From Pseudarthrobacter oxydans (lineage in GTDB: Bacteria; Actinomycetota; Actinomycetes; Actinomycetales; Micrococcaceae), in contig NZ_JABTYH010000009.1 of assembly GCF_013314975.1 (NCBI RefSeq), forward strand, positions 62,001 through 126,000: 64,000 bases of DNA, in the 5' to 3' direction. The notes below the pieces were generated by a model. That model had not been told where the DNA came from, did no database searches, and was given only the letters and a program-made list of their open reading frames with translations. Both the position numbers and the translations under genes were made by a program. Positions 24,604-33,927 of this stretch are shown here, piece after piece. How positions within the stretch are numbered: position 1 is the first letter of the stretch; every line of letters begins with the position of its first letter.

Positions 24604-27435
24604 TCAGGTGGCCGAGCGCTGCAGATTGGGAACCAGCCCGGCTTCCTTGAGTCCCAGGTACACCTTGTCGCGGGCTATGGGCAGCGAGGCGAACCGCACT
24701 CCGGTGGCATTGCGGATGGCGTTCGCGAGCGCCGGGGCCACCGGGTTAAACGGGCTTTCACTCATGGATTTTGCGCCCAGGGGCCCCAGTTTGTCGTTGG
24801 TGTCCGCGAAGTACACCTCGCTCCGCGGCACGTCCGCGAAGGTGGGGATGTGGTACTGCCGAAGGATGTCCGTGGTGACCCGGCCGGCGTCGTCCACCAC
24901 CACCTCCTCATACAGCGCCGCGCCGATCGCCTGGGCGATGCCTCCTTCGATCTGGCCGCGGCACTGGCGCGGGTTCACCACCACGCCCGCGTCCGCCGCC
25001 TGCACGCTCTGCAGGATCTTCAGTTCCCCCGTGCCGCGGTTCACCGCCACCCGGAAGCCGTGCACGTTGAAGGCAACGGACCGCGGCGTCCCGCCCCAGC
25101 GCCCCTCTGCGGCCAGTTCGACGCCAGCGTCCGCAGCCGCCTGCGCCAGTTCAGCGAGCGGCACGGACGTTCCGTCGCACACCACGGCGTCCCCGGCGAG
25201 GACGCAGGCGGAGGCCTGGGTCTGGCGGATGCCGGCGGCGAAGGCGCGGATCCGGACGGCGAGTTCCTCGGTTGCCGCAAGCGTGGCCTTTCCGGCAACC
25301 ACCGTTCCCGCGGAGCCGAAGGCGCCGGTATCGTGCTCCACCAGGTCCGTATCGGACTGCCGCACGGCAACTTTTGCGGCCTCCGTGGACAGGGCGGTGG
25401 CGGCCAGCTGGGCGTGGACGGTGGTGGTGCCGTTGCCGAACTCTGCGGTTCCGACGTCGGCCTGGTACGTCCCGTCCGGCAGGAGCCGGAGCCGGGAGTG
25501 GGCAAAGTGCCCGCGCGGGGGCACGGTGTCGATCATGGACAGGGCGGTTCCCTCGCCGGTCAGCCACTCCGGTCCCAGCTCATCCAGGCCGGCGGCGCGG
25601 TAACGCTCCCGGCCGCGGGCAAGGGCATCGCGGACCAGGCCCAGGCACTGGTCCAGGCCGTAGCTGCCGTAGTGGACGTCTTCCTCGGGATCAGGCTGCG
25701 TGGACAGCATCTGGTCGCCTTCGCGCACCATGTTCCGGCGGCGGAACTCAAAGGGGTCCATGCCGATGCCGGCCGCGAGCTCGTCCATGGCGGATTCAAT
25801 GGCGAAGATCATCTGGCTCAGTCCATAGCCCCGGAACGCGCCGGCCGGGACGGTGTTGGTGTACATCGCGTGGGCGTCCACTTTTTTGTTCCCGCACCTG
25901 TAAACCGCCAGGGACTCGCCGCAGCCGTGGAACATCACGCCGGGCCCGTGGTTGCCGTAGGCCCCGGTGTTGGTCAGGACATCAAGTTCCAGGGCTGTCA
26001 GCCTGCCGTCCACGCTGGCGCCGGCCTTGAGCCTGATGGTGAACGGGTGCCGTGTGGTGGTGGCGGTGAACTGCTCCGTGCGTGTCAGTTCCAGCTGGAC
26101 GGGGCGCCCCAGTTTCAGGGCCGCGAGCGCCACGATGTCCTCGGTGAGGACTTCCTGCTTGCCGCCGAAACCGCCGCCCACCCGGCCTGCCAACACGTGC
26201 ACCTGCTCCTCCGGGAGCCCGAAGACCCGGCACAGGGTCCGCCGGACCAGGAAGGGAACCTGGCTGGAGGTCCGGACCTGCAGGCGGCCTTCGCTGTCCA
26301 CGGAGGCGATGGCCGCATGCGTTTCCAGGGCCACGTGCTGCACGCGCTGGGTCTGGTAGGTCTGTTCGTGGATGAAGTCCGCAGCGGCGAACCCCTCGGC
26401 GACGCTCCCCAGCTCGGAATGGAGCTCGGCCACCACGTTCTGCCCGGGCCGCGAGATACGGGACACCGTTCCGTCCTTCTCCCCGTGCACCAGGGGCGCG
26501 CCGGGCTGCAGGGCCTCCTGCGGTGAGAAGACAGCCGGGAGTTCCTGGTACTCAACGTCCAGGGCCCGCACCCCGGCCTCGGCGGCGGCCACCGTCTCAG
26601 CCACCACCGCGGCCACGCGCTGGCCCCGGAACCGGACCACGTCGTCCAGCACCCGGGTATCGTCCGGGTCATCGGTGAACAGTTCATGCTGGGCTGTGGA
26701 GAACAGCTGCTCCGGCGCGTCCTGGTGGGTGAAGACCGCCACGACGCCCGGCACCTCCAGGGCGGCCCCGGTGTTAATGGACAGCACCCGCGCGTGGGCG
26801 TGCGGCGAGCGCAGGAGCTTGAGGTGCAGAAGGCCCTGCAGCTCGTCGGCCGGCACGTCCAGGGTGTAGCGGGCGGTGCCGGTGACCACTGCGCGGCTGG
26901 CGGGGGCCGGGACGTCGTCGCCCAGCCGCCCGGGCTCGGGGTCCGGCTGGCCTGCCCCCGCGATTCCGGAACCCTGGCCCCGGGGGTCGGGGTGCCCGGC
27001 ATGGCCGCAGACGGCGTCGGAGATGGCGCGGTAGCCGGTGCAGCGGCAGAGGTTTCCCTTGAGGTTCCGGGGCAGGTTCTCTTTCTGCGCGTCGTCGAAG
27101 GTGGCTGCCGTCATCACCATGCCCGCCGTGCAGAAACCGCACTGGAACCCCTGCCGCTCCATGAACTGCTGCTGCACCGGATGCAGGTCCGCAGCCCCGC
27201 CGGCAGTTAAGGCCAGCCCTTCGATGGTGGTGACGGCACGGCCCTCCGCGCGGACCGCTGGGTAGATGCAGCTGTGGACCGGGGTTCCGTCCACGTGCAC
27301 CGTGCAGGCACCGCAGTCTCCGCCGTCGCAGCCCTTCTTCACGCCGAAGTTGCCCTGTTCCCGCAGGAAGGTGCGCAAGCACTGCCCCGGACGGGGTGCG
27401 GCGTCCGCCTGTTTTCCGTTGATTTCGATGGCCAC
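24604..27435 (-). CDS. Xanthine dehydrogenase, fused 2Fe-2S and molybdenum subunits
   Basis: A 943-residue fusion. Residues 1 to about 145 are a two-cluster iron-sulfur domain: plant-type ligands Cys36, Cys41, Cys44, Cys56 (GCDGGDCGAC...C) and helical-domain ligands Cys99, Cys102, Cys130, Cys132 (QCGFC...LCRC). From about 170 on comes the molybdopterin subunit with VGGGFGGKQ, GAFRGYGLSQ and GPLGAKSMSESPF, where the glutamate should be the catalytic base. FAD binding is on a separate polypeptide, encoded three bases upstream. Usual bacterial enzymes keep the iron-sulfur part separate or fused to FAD. With guanine deaminase and uricase nearby, the likely reaction is hypoxanthine or xanthine to urate. 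Confidence 0.9.
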   Translation of the reverse strand: MAIEINGKQADAAPRPGQCLRTFLREQGNFGVKKGCDGGDCGACTVHVDGTPVHSCIYPAVRAEGRAVTTIEGLALTAGGAADLHPVQQQFMERQGFQCGFCTAGMVMTAATFDDAQKENLPRNLKGNLCRCTGYRAISDAVCGHAGHPDPRGQGSGIAGAGQPDPEPGRLGDDVPAPASRAVVTGTARYTLDVPADELQGLLHLKLLRSPHAHARVLSINTGAALEVPGVVAVFTHQDAPEQLFSTAQHELFTDDPDDTRVLDDVVRFRGQRVAAVVAETVAAAEAGVRALDVEYQELPAVFSPQEALQPGAPLVHGEKDGTVSRISRPGQNVVAELHSELGSVAEGFAAADFIHEQTYQTQRVQHVALETHAAIASVDSEGRLQVRTSSQVPFLVRRTLCRVFGLPEEQVHVLAGRVGGGFGGKQEVLTEDIVALAALKLGRPVQLELTRTEQFTATTTRHPFTIRLKAGASVDGRLTALELDVLTNTGAYGNHGPGVMFHGCGESLAVYRCGNKKVDAHAMYTNTVPAGAFRGYGLSQMIFAIESAMDELAAGIGMDPFEFRRRNMVREGDQMLSTQPDPEEDVHYGSYGLDQCLGLVRDALARGRERYRAAGLDELGPEWLTGEGTALSMIDTVPPRGHFAHSRLRLLPDGTYQADVGTAEFGNGTTTVHAQLAATALSTEAAKVAVRQSDTDLVEHDTGAFGSAGTVVAGKATLAATEELAVRIRAFAAGIRQTQASACVLAGDAVVCDGTSVPLAELAQAAADAGVELAAEGRWGGTPRSVAFNVHGFRVAVNRGTGELKILQSVQAADAGVVVNPRQCRGQIEGGIAQAIGAALYEEVVVDDAGRVTTDILRQYHIPTFADVPRSEVYFADTNDKLGPLGAKSMSESPFNPVAPALANAIRNATGVRFASLPIARDKVYLGLKEAGLVPNLQRSAT

Positions 27436-27438
27436 GTT

Positions 27439-28359
27439 TCAGGCCCCTTCCTGCTGTGCGTCAAGCCTGCGGTGGTTCGGCGGCCAGAAGTCGCCCGATG
27501 CCCGGAGTCCGGGGGCCCCTTCGGGTGCAGCGAGTTCTGCGCGGATCTCTTCCGCAAGGCGGTAGGTCATGTCCCGGCGCCAGGCCGGCAGGCCGTGGAT
27601 GTCGTTGTGGTAGAGGTCGTCAGGGATGGCCTCCCGGATGGCCGCGGCCAAGTCCCCGGTCTCCGGGACCTCGTCGAAGCGCAGCTGCACAGGTCGCTTG
27701 GTGGCGGCGGTGACGGTGAGGACCAGGCGGTGTCCGCCGTCGAGCCTTCCAACCAGCAGCACCCCCGACCTGCCCAGGTTGCTGAGGGACAGGCGGCGGA
27801 ATGCCACCCTGGATTCAAGGGCCGACGCCGGGAGGAAGACGCTGCGGAGAAGCTCGCCGGGTGCCAGGCAGTTCCGGGCGTCGCCGGTGACGAAGTCCGC
27901 CACCGGCACGCTGCGGCTGGTCCCGCCGGGCGCGAGGACTGTGGCTGTTCCGTCCAAACCGGCGCAGAGCGAAATGACCGGACCGGCGGGCAGGGACGTG
28001 CACAGGTTGCCGCCCACGGTGGACATGTTCCAGACCTTGAAGGATGCCACGAAGGAGTCGCAGCAGGGCCGGACCAGGTCCAGGGCCGGCCAGGCACGGC
28101 CTGCTGCCTCCGCTGAACCGGGGAGTCCATACAGCTCGGCGACGGTGCAGGTGGCGGCGAGTTCGATTCCTGCGTCACTCATGGCCACCGGGGTCCAGCC
28201 TGCGCTGCCGAGGTCGAGCAGCCGCTTCAACGGCTGCGGCCCGAACGCAAGGCTGCCGTAGGAAAACAGCACGGTGCCCCCGGCCAGCCATGCGTCGCCG
28301 TCACGCCATTGTGCGGGGTCGGTGGTGGGGACTACCGCCTCGATGGTGTTCATGTCCAT
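27439..28359 (-). CDS. Xanthine dehydrogenase FAD-binding subunit
   Basis: A 306-residue CoxM-like flavoprotein. LAGGTVLF and STVGGNLCTSLPAG are the two FAD-binding segments, and the C-terminal domain has the usual CO-dehydrogenase flavoprotein fold. Start at 28359 (MDMNTIEAV) is set by AGGAG five bases upstream and is preferred to longer frames. It overlaps the end of the XdhC gene by ten bases and precedes the fused iron-sulfur/molybdenum gene by three, so the three are one operon. Confidence 0.88.
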   Translation of the reverse strand: MDMNTIEAVVPTTDPAQWRDGDAWLAGGTVLFSYGSLAFGPQPLKRLLDLGSAGWTPVAMSDAGIELAATCTVAELYGLPGSAEAAGRAWPALDLVRPCCDSFVASFKVWNMSTVGGNLCTSLPAGPVISLCAGLDGTATVLAPGGTSRSVPVADFVTGDARNCLAPGELLRSVFLPASALESRVAFRRLSLSNLGRSGVLLVGRLDGGHRLVLTVTAATKRPVQLRFDEVPETGDLAAAIREAIPDDLYHNDIHGLPAWRRDMTYRLAEEIRAELAAPEGAPGLRASGDFWPPNHRRLDAQQEGA

Positions 28360-29591
28360 GCGATCTCCTGCTGCAAAACGTTGGTGGGTGCCGGCGCGGT
28401 GGCCGGTGGCGCGGCCGGCTGGTGGATGGGGCCGGAGGTTTCCCTCAACGGCTGGTGGGAGGCCGCCGGGTTCCTGGCGGCGATGACTTCTGCGAGGACG
28501 GACACCGCCACTTCCGCCGGGGTTGCCGCGCCGAGGTCCAGGCCCAGCGGTGAGTGGAGCTGGGCGATCCGGCCGGGGAGTATCCCCCGGTCCAGGAGGG
28601 CGCCCACCCGCTGGGCGTGGCTGCGCCGTGAGCCGAGTGCTCCGATGAACGCGACATCCAGTGTCAGCGCGGCTTCCAGCAGCGGAATGTCGAACTTGGG
28701 GTCGTGGGTGAGGACGCAGATCACGGTCCGGGAATCCACGCGGCCCGCGGCGGCCTCTGCTGCGAGGTACTGGTGCGGCCACGCGGTGACCACCTCGTCC
28801 GCCGCACTGAACCGTGCCTGGGAGGCAAAAGCCGGGCGGGCATCCAACAGGGTGACCAGGTAGCCGAGCGGTTTGGCGGCCGGCAGCAGCGCTGCGCTGA
28901 AGTCATTGGCACCGAAGACGAGCAGGCGCGGCGGTGCGAGCCTGGCTTCCACCAGGACGGCGGCGTCACTGGTGCACAGCCCTGCTCCGCCCAGGTCCAG
29001 GACACCGGTGGTGCCGGCACGGAGCATGGACTCGAGCTGCGCGGCGCTGGCCCGCCAGGTTGGTTCGCTGCCGCCGGTACCGTCGCTGCTTTCAAGCAGC
29101 GTGGCCAGTCCGCGGTGTCCGGCTGCCTTGATGGCGCCGGGGTCCGGAAGAACGACGGCGCCGCTGCCGCCGGCATCAGGGCGGACGTCCAGCCTGCGGA
29201 CAAGCGCCACGGGTTCATCCGGCCCGTACCCCGCCAGCTGCCGGACGGCTTCTCCCAGCGCGCACCCGCGGTTCCTGTTGGCAGGCTCGATATGGACCTC
29301 CAGTTCTCCGCCGCAGGTGAGCCCGGCTGCGAAGGCGTCGTCGGAGCTGAAGCCGAACGCCTCAAGGCGCGTGGCGCCGTCGTCCATTGCTTCCAGCGCT
29401 GCCGCCACGACGGCGCCTTCGACGCAGCCTCCGGAGAGGCTGCCCAGGATTGCACCGTCCGCGGACACCAGCATGGAGGTGCCCACGGGCCGGGGGACGG
29501 AACCGCTGGCGCGCACGATGGTGGCCACTGCGAAGGGCTGTCCGGCCAGGGCCGGCGCCCAGGTTCCCAGTGACGGGATCAAGTCAAGCAT
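28350..29591 (-). CDS. XdhC/CoxI-family molybdoenzyme maturation factor
   Basis: A 413-residue protein. The N-terminal XdhC/CoxI domain has GSVPRPVGTSMLV and LSGGCVEGAV; the Rossmann-like C-terminal domain has LLVFGANDFSAALLPAA and FIGALGSRRSHAQR. XdhC binds molybdenum cofactor, protects its sulfurated form and inserts it into xanthine dehydrogenase. The tail past about residue 375 is Pro/Ala-rich. Start ATG 29591 with GAAGGAG upstream. First gene of the xdhC-FAD-XDH operon. Confidence 0.9.
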   Translation of the reverse strand: MLDLIPSLGTWAPALAGQPFAVATIVRASGSVPRPVGTSMLVSADGAILGSLSGGCVEGAVVAAALEAMDDGATRLEAFGFSSDDAFAAGLTCGGELEVHIEPANRNRGCALGEAVRQLAGYGPDEPVALVRRLDVRPDAGGSGAVVLPDPGAIKAAGHRGLATLLESSDGTGGSEPTWRASAAQLESMLRAGTTGVLDLGGAGLCTSDAAVLVEARLAPPRLLVFGANDFSAALLPAAKPLGYLVTLLDARPAFASQARFSAADEVVTAWPHQYLAAEAAAGRVDSRTVICVLTHDPKFDIPLLEAALTLDVAFIGALGSRRSHAQRVGALLDRGILPGRIAQLHSPLGLDLGAATPAEVAVSVLAEVIAARNPAASHQPLRETSGPIHQPAAPPATAPAPTNVLQQEIAWT

Positions 29592-29702
29592 GGCTGCACT
29601 CCTTCTTCCGCGCTGCGGTGGTGTCCATATTGTCGTTGCTGCGGGCTGGTTCGGAAAGCATGTGGTCCTGGAAGCGTGTGGGTCGGAAAATGCGCTGCAG
29701 TT

Positions 29703-29741
29703 CCGGACATCCGCTCCCGGGTCGCGGGGGCGGATGCCCGG
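29703..29741. terminator. Hairpin between the permease and XdhC genes
   Basis: CATCCGCTCCCG (29708-29719) pairs with CGGGGGCGGATG (29725-29736) with one G-T pair; CCGG on both outer flanks (29703-29706, 29738-29741) extends it past one mismatch. It lies between the AzgA stop (29753) and the XdhC start (29591). There is no T-run on either strand, so it may be a weak terminator or an RNA-stability element separating the two transcripts. Confidence 0.45.
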
Positions 29742-29752
29742 AACCGGTGCGC

Positions 29753-31273
29753 TCAGGCGCCGAGCAGCAGGTTGATGGGTCCGCGGGCGAAGTACACCAG
29801 GAATCCGGCGCTGACCACCCACATCAGCGGATGGACTTTCTTGGCTTTCCCGGACGCCGCGCCGATGATGGCCCAGCTGATGAAGCCCACGCCGATGCCG
29901 TTGGCAATCGAATAGCTCAGCGGCATGGTCACGATGGTGAGGAAGGCGGGCAGGGCCACGGAGAACTTGCTGAATTTGATCTCGCGGATCTGCGCCATCA
30001 TCATGGCGCCAACCACCACCAGGGCGGCAGCGGCGACCTCCAGCGGAACCACGCTGGTCAGCGGGGTGAGGAACATCGAGCCGAGGAACAGCACGCCCGT
30101 GACCACGGAGGCCAGGCCCGTGCGGGCGCCTTCGCCGATGCCGGCGGCGGAGTCGATATATACCGTGTTGGAGGAGCCCGATGTTGCCCCGCCGGCCACG
30201 GCGCCGAAGCCTTCCACGATGAAGGCGGACTTCAGCCGCGGGAACGTGCCGTCCTTGTGGGCGACGCCGGCGCTTTTGGCGAGGCCGGTCATGGTGCCCA
30301 TGGCGTCGAAGAAGTTGGTGAACACCAGGGTGAACACCAGCATGGTGGCGGCAAGCGCGCCGATCCGGCCGAAGGCGCCGAACAGGTCGAACTGGCCCAC
30401 CAGGCCCAGGTCCGGGGCGGACACCAGCTGGCCGGAGAGCACGGGGGTGTTCAGGTGCCAGCCGCCGGGGTTGGCGGCGCTGGCCGGGCCGATCTTCAGG
30501 ACAGCCTCCACAATGGCCGCGAGGACGGTGGTGGCCACGATGCCGATCAGCAGGCCGCCCTGGACCTTGCGGGCCACCAGGATGCCCATGGCCAGCAGGC
30601 CGACCACGAACACCAGGGTGGGGACGGAGGTGATGGAGCCGCCGGTGCCCAGCTGGACGGGCGGGCCGCCCGTCGTCGCCTTGACGAAGCCGGAGTCCAC
30701 GAAGCCGATGAAGGCAATGAACAGGCCGATGCCCACGGTGATGGCGGCCTTCAGTTCCCGGGGGACGGCCCGGAAGATGGCGGTCCGGGCGCCGGTGATG
30801 CCGAACAGGACGATCAGGAAGCCGTTGATCACCACCAGCCCCATGGCTTCTGCCCAGGTGACCTCCTGGATCACCGAGACGGCCAGGAAGGAGTTGATGC
30901 CGAGCCCGGCTGCGAGTCCGAACGGCAGGTTGGCGACGAGTCCGAAGAGGATGGTCATGACGCCGGCTGTCAGTCCGGTGACGGCGCCCACCTGCGCGGC
31001 GGAGAGCCAGCCGCCGGCGACGTCGGTGGGCGCGTTGTCCGCGCTGAAGCCGCCCAGGATCAGGGGGTTGAGGATGACGATGTACGCCATGGTGAAGAAG
31101 GTGACCAGGCCTCCGCGGAACTCCCGCGCAAGCGTGGAGCCGCGCTGGGTGATCTGGAAGAACCGGTCCAGGAAAGAGTCCGGTGCCGGCGGCCTGGGGC
31201 CGCGCGTTGCGGGCTTTGGGGTGCGGGGGCTTGGAGCCGAATGCTCCTCGTGGGAATTGTCCAGGATGGTCAT
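29753..31273 (-). CDS. AzgA-type NCS2 purine permease
   Basis: A 506-residue permease with about 12-14 membrane helices. The opening block FRGGLVTFFTMAYIVILNPLIL and the later GLGINSFLAVSVIQE and SGSSNTVYIDSAAGIGEGARTG are typical for the AzgA branch, which transports hypoxanthine, guanine and adenine with protons. The N-terminal 35 residues are Pro-rich and cytosolic. It follows the guanine deaminase gene by 15 bases, so uptake and deamination of guanine are co-expressed. Confidence 0.9.
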   Translation of the reverse strand: MTILDNSHEEHSAPSPRTPKPATRGPRPPAPDSFLDRFFQITQRGSTLAREFRGGLVTFFTMAYIVILNPLILGGFSADNAPTDVAGGWLSAAQVGAVTGLTAGVMTILFGLVANLPFGLAAGLGINSFLAVSVIQEVTWAEAMGLVVINGFLIVLFGITGARTAIFRAVPRELKAAITVGIGLFIAFIGFVDSGFVKATTGGPPVQLGTGGSITSVPTLVFVVGLLAMGILVARKVQGGLLIGIVATTVLAAIVEAVLKIGPASAANPGGWHLNTPVLSGQLVSAPDLGLVGQFDLFGAFGRIGALAATMLVFTLVFTNFFDAMGTMTGLAKSAGVAHKDGTFPRLKSAFIVEGFGAVAGGATSGSSNTVYIDSAAGIGEGARTGLASVVTGVLFLGSMFLTPLTSVVPLEVAAAALVVVGAMMMAQIREIKFSKFSVALPAFLTIVTMPLSYSIANGIGVGFISWAIIGAASGKAKKVHPLMWVVSAGFLVYFARGPINLLLGA

Positions 31274-31288
31274 GGTGAGCCGCCGGGC

Positions 31289-31783
31289 CTAGTAGTCGAT
31301 CCTGGACTCGAGCGTGTTCCAGGTGGTGAACGGCTCCAGCGGGGCGGGTGCCTGCGGATCGTCCAGCTCCAGCTTCGAGACCGGCATCAGGGAGTTCCTG
31401 TCCTGGTTCTCGAAGTATTCATAGAAGACGGCGTCGTCAAAACCCACGGAGGCGGCGTCGTGCCGGTCTGCGGCGAACACGACCCGCTCCACCCGGGCCC
31501 AGAGCGCGGAGGCCAGGCACATGGGGCACGGCTCGCAGCTGGTGTAGAGGGTGGCGCCGGTGAGGTCGAAGGTGCCGAGTTCGCGGCAGGCCGTGCGGAT
31601 GGCGGTGACCTCGGCGTGGGCGGTGGGATCGTTGTCCGCGGTGACGCGGTTGACGCCGTCGAACGTTTGGCCGTCGGCCGTGACGATCATCGCCCCGAAG
31701 GGTCCGCCGCTGTTGAGGACGTTGGCCGTGGCCAACCTGATGGATCTGGCCAGAAACTGTTCGGCCGTGACGGTGGTACTCAT
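31289..31783 (-). CDS. guaD: Guanine deaminase, CMP/dCMP-deaminase type
   Basis: A 164-residue zinc deaminase. Zinc ligands are His56 with catalytic Glu58 (AHAEVTAI) and Cys86 and Cys89 (CEPCPMC). The EYFENQDRNSLMPV region near the C-terminus is in the style of Bacillus subtilis GuaD, where the C-terminal segment is swapped over the active site. It turns guanine into xanthine, the substrate of the xanthine dehydrogenase encoded downstream. Start ATG 31783 with AAGGA upstream. Confidence 0.85.
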   Translation of the reverse strand: MSTTVTAEQFLARSIRLATANVLNSGGPFGAMIVTADGQTFDGVNRVTADNDPTAHAEVTAIRTACRELGTFDLTGATLYTSCEPCPMCLASALWARVERVVFAADRHDAASVGFDDAVFYEYFENQDRNSLMPVSKLELDDPQAPAPLEPFTTWNTLESRIDY

Positions 31784-32185
31784 GATGCGACTTCCTTTTG
31801 CCGGGAAGCCTGATGCCGCTTGCAGGACCAGTAGAACCAGGTGCGACGGTTACCAGGCTTCAGCATGTGCTGTGAAGGTTAAGTTGCGCCTGGTAGATAG
31901 CTTCCCGGGAACCGGGTGCCCGCCTTTGGCAAGATCGAGGTTAGCACCGGATTGTGGTCCGCGCCATAGTTTTCTGAAAACTTTATTCCGCAATGTGAAA
32001 TCCATGTTTCCTGCAGTTCACAGCCGCCCGGCCGGCGCGTAGTCACAATCCGCCGGCGTTGACGCGTCCCGGGCAGCACCCTACTCTGATCCCACCCGCA
32101 CTCCCCCGGACGGCGGGCCCTGGATCAGCAGACAGGGGTTCACTGAGCTGGATTAATTCCAACTGCGCTCAGGCAAGGACAACCC
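31784..32185. promoter_or_regulatory. Divergent control region of guaD and 8-oxoguanine deaminase genes
   Basis: A 402-base gap with no gene. It holds a perfect 15-base palindrome AGTTTTCTGAAAACT (31968-31982) and, 18 bases on by centre, the operator-like ATTCCGCAATGTGAAAT (31985-32001). The second site resembles those before the small gene at 33738 and before the IclR gene. Two short T/A-rich stretches around these sites are the likely promoter area. Nothing else is recognisable. Confidence 0.55.
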
Positions 32186-33553
32186 ATGAACCCTTCCCCC
32201 GCCCCCGCTCCCCGGCTGTGGATCAGGAACCCGCAGGCCGCCTTCACCGCCAACGGCCTGGATGCCTCCGGCGGCCTGGTGGTCAGTGCCGGGCTCATCG
32301 CGGAAGTACTGGCTGCCGGGCAAAGCCCCTCCGAACCCTGCCAGGAAACCTTCGACGCCGGCAGCCACGTGCTGCTGCCTGGCCTCATCAACACGCACCA
32401 CCACTTCTACCAGACCCTCACCCGGGCATGGGGTCCCGCAGCGAACGTTCCGCTGTTTCCCTGGCTGCAGAACCTGTATCCGGTGTGGGCCCGGCTGACG
32501 CCGCGGGACCTCGAGCTGGCGTCGACCGTGGCACTGGCCGAGCTCCTGCTCTCGGGGTGCACCACGGCGGCCGACCACCACTACCTCTTTCCGGCCGGGC
32601 TGGAGGACGCCATCGACATCCAGGTGGAAACCGTCCGGCGGCTGGGAATGCGGGCCACCCTCACCCGCGGGTCCATGACCCTGGGAGCGGACGACGGCGG
32701 CCTGCCGCCCCAGTCAACGGTGCAGGCGCCGGAGGTGGTCCTGGCGGACAGCGAGCGGCTGGTGCAGCAGTACCACGAGCGCGGCGACGACGCCGTGATC
32801 CAGATAGCACTCGCCCCATGCTCGCCCTTTTCGGTGACCAAGGAGATCATGGCCGGGAGCGCAGCCCTTGCGGAGCGCCTGGACGTGCGCCTCCACACCC
32901 ACCTGGCGGAAACCCTGGATGAGGAGGACTTCTGCCGGGAGATGTTCGGGCTGCGCACCGTGGACTATCTGGACAGCGTGGGCTGGCTGACCGACCGCAC
33001 CTGGCTGGGCCACGGCATCCACTTCAGCGACGCCGAGATCATCCGGCTGGGAGCAGCGGGCATCGCCGTCGCCCACTGCCCCACGTCGAACATGCGCCTG
33101 GCCTCGGGGACCGCCCGAGTGCTGGAACTGGAGGACGCGGGAGTGCCGGTGGGGCTGGGAGTGGACGGATCGGCGTCGAACGATGCCTCGAACATGATCC
33201 TGGAGGCGCGGCAGGCGCTGTATCTCCAGCGGCTTCGGTATGGGGCGGACGTTCCGGTGGAGCGGGCGCTGGGCTGGGCCACCCGGGGATCGGCTGCCGT
33301 GCTGGGCCGCCCCGGACTGGGCCAGCTGGCGCCAGGAATGCAGGCGGACCTGGCCTTGTTCCGGCTGGACGGCCTGCGCTTTTCCGGCAGCCACGATCCC
33401 GTTGCCGCGCTGCTGCTGTGCGCCGCGGACCGGGCGGACCGCGTGATGGTCGGCGGCCGGTGGCGCGTGGTGGACGGCACGATTCCGGGACTCGACGTCG
33501 CCGGCCTTATCGCCGAACACTCAGCGGCAGCCCGCCGGCTGGCGGGGGGCTAG
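32186..33553 (+). CDS. 8-oxoguanine deaminase-like amidohydrolase
   Basis: A 455-residue amidohydrolase of the cytosine-deaminase/chlorohydrolase group. The metal site is visible as THHHFYQTLTRAW, then HTHLAETLDEE, GHGIHFSDAEI and GVDGSASND. The HHHFYQ motif with the GSASND aspartate is characteristic of Pseudomonas Pa0142-like 8-oxoguanine deaminases, which make urate directly from 8-oxoguanine. Its place beside uricase, guanine deaminase and xanthine dehydrogenase supports that. AAGGA precedes the ATG. Confidence 0.88.
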   Translation: MNPSPAPAPRLWIRNPQAAFTANGLDASGGLVVSAGLIAEVLAAGQSPSEPCQETFDAGSHVLLPGLINTHHHFYQTLTRAWGPAANVPLFPWLQNLYPVWARLTPRDLELASTVALAELLLSGCTTAADHHYLFPAGLEDAIDIQVETVRRLGMRATLTRGSMTLGADDGGLPPQSTVQAPEVVLADSERLVQQYHERGDDAVIQIALAPCSPFSVTKEIMAGSAALAERLDVRLHTHLAETLDEEDFCREMFGLRTVDYLDSVGWLTDRTWLGHGIHFSDAEIIRLGAAGIAVAHCPTSNMRLASGTARVLELEDAGVPVGLGVDGSASNDASNMILEARQALYLQRLRYGADVPVERALGWATRGSAAVLGRPGLGQLAPGMQADLALFRLDGLRFSGSHDPVAALLLCAADRADRVMVGGRWRVVDGTIPGLDVAGLIAEHSAAARRLAGG

Positions 33554-33738
33554 GACCGCCGGCCGCCGAAGCCCGGCAGGGCGTGGATCCAGCGGGAAAT
33601 CCTGCCGGGAACGTGTTCCCGGTCGGCCGGAAGGTTGAAATCGGGATCCGTGCCGCCCCCGAGGGGAAGGTAGAACTCCGGAACTGCCGGCGCCGCCGCC
33701 TGTGCCGGTGCAACCGGCGTTGTGTCCTGCTGGTACAT
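33550..33738 (-). CDS. Small proline-rich protein, function unknown
   Basis: A 62-residue protein, MYQQDTTPVAPAQAAAPAVPEF at the start and RISRWIHALPGFGGRRS at the end. No membrane segment or known domain. It has a strong ribosome binding site (GGAGGAGG seven to eight bases before the ATG), and its promoter region holds two operator-like sites (33774-33790 and 33795-33811). It overlaps the end of the deaminase gene by four bases on the opposite strand. The strong translation signal and the shared operator suggest a real, co-regulated gene. Confidence 0.6.
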   Translation of the reverse strand: MYQQDTTPVAPAQAAAPAVPEFYLPLGGGTDPDFNLPADREHVPGRISRWIHALPGFGGRRS

Positions 33739-33773
33739 CTGATCCTCCTCCGAGGTAGTTCGCTAGTACTCTG

Positions 33774-33811
33774 ATTCCGCTTAGCGGAAATAAAGTTTTG
33801 CTATACGGAAT
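33774..33811. promoter_or_regulatory. Two operator-like sites, two helical turns apart
   Basis: ATTCCGCTTAGCGGAAA (33774-33790) is a nearly perfect inverted repeat of 7-3-7 form. GTTTTGCTATACGGAAT (33795-33811) is a degenerate second copy; the centres are 21 bases apart. They lie 36 bases upstream of the small gene at 33738. Confidence 0.55.
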
Positions 33812-33927
33812 ACTCTAGGGTCGGGCTTCGGGGAGGTCAAGAGGCCGCGGCCCCGGCGGTCACAAAACGAATTTTCAACTTGTGATGTACACCACCGGCC
33901 TGGCGGGGGTACGCTGGTTGTCAATTC

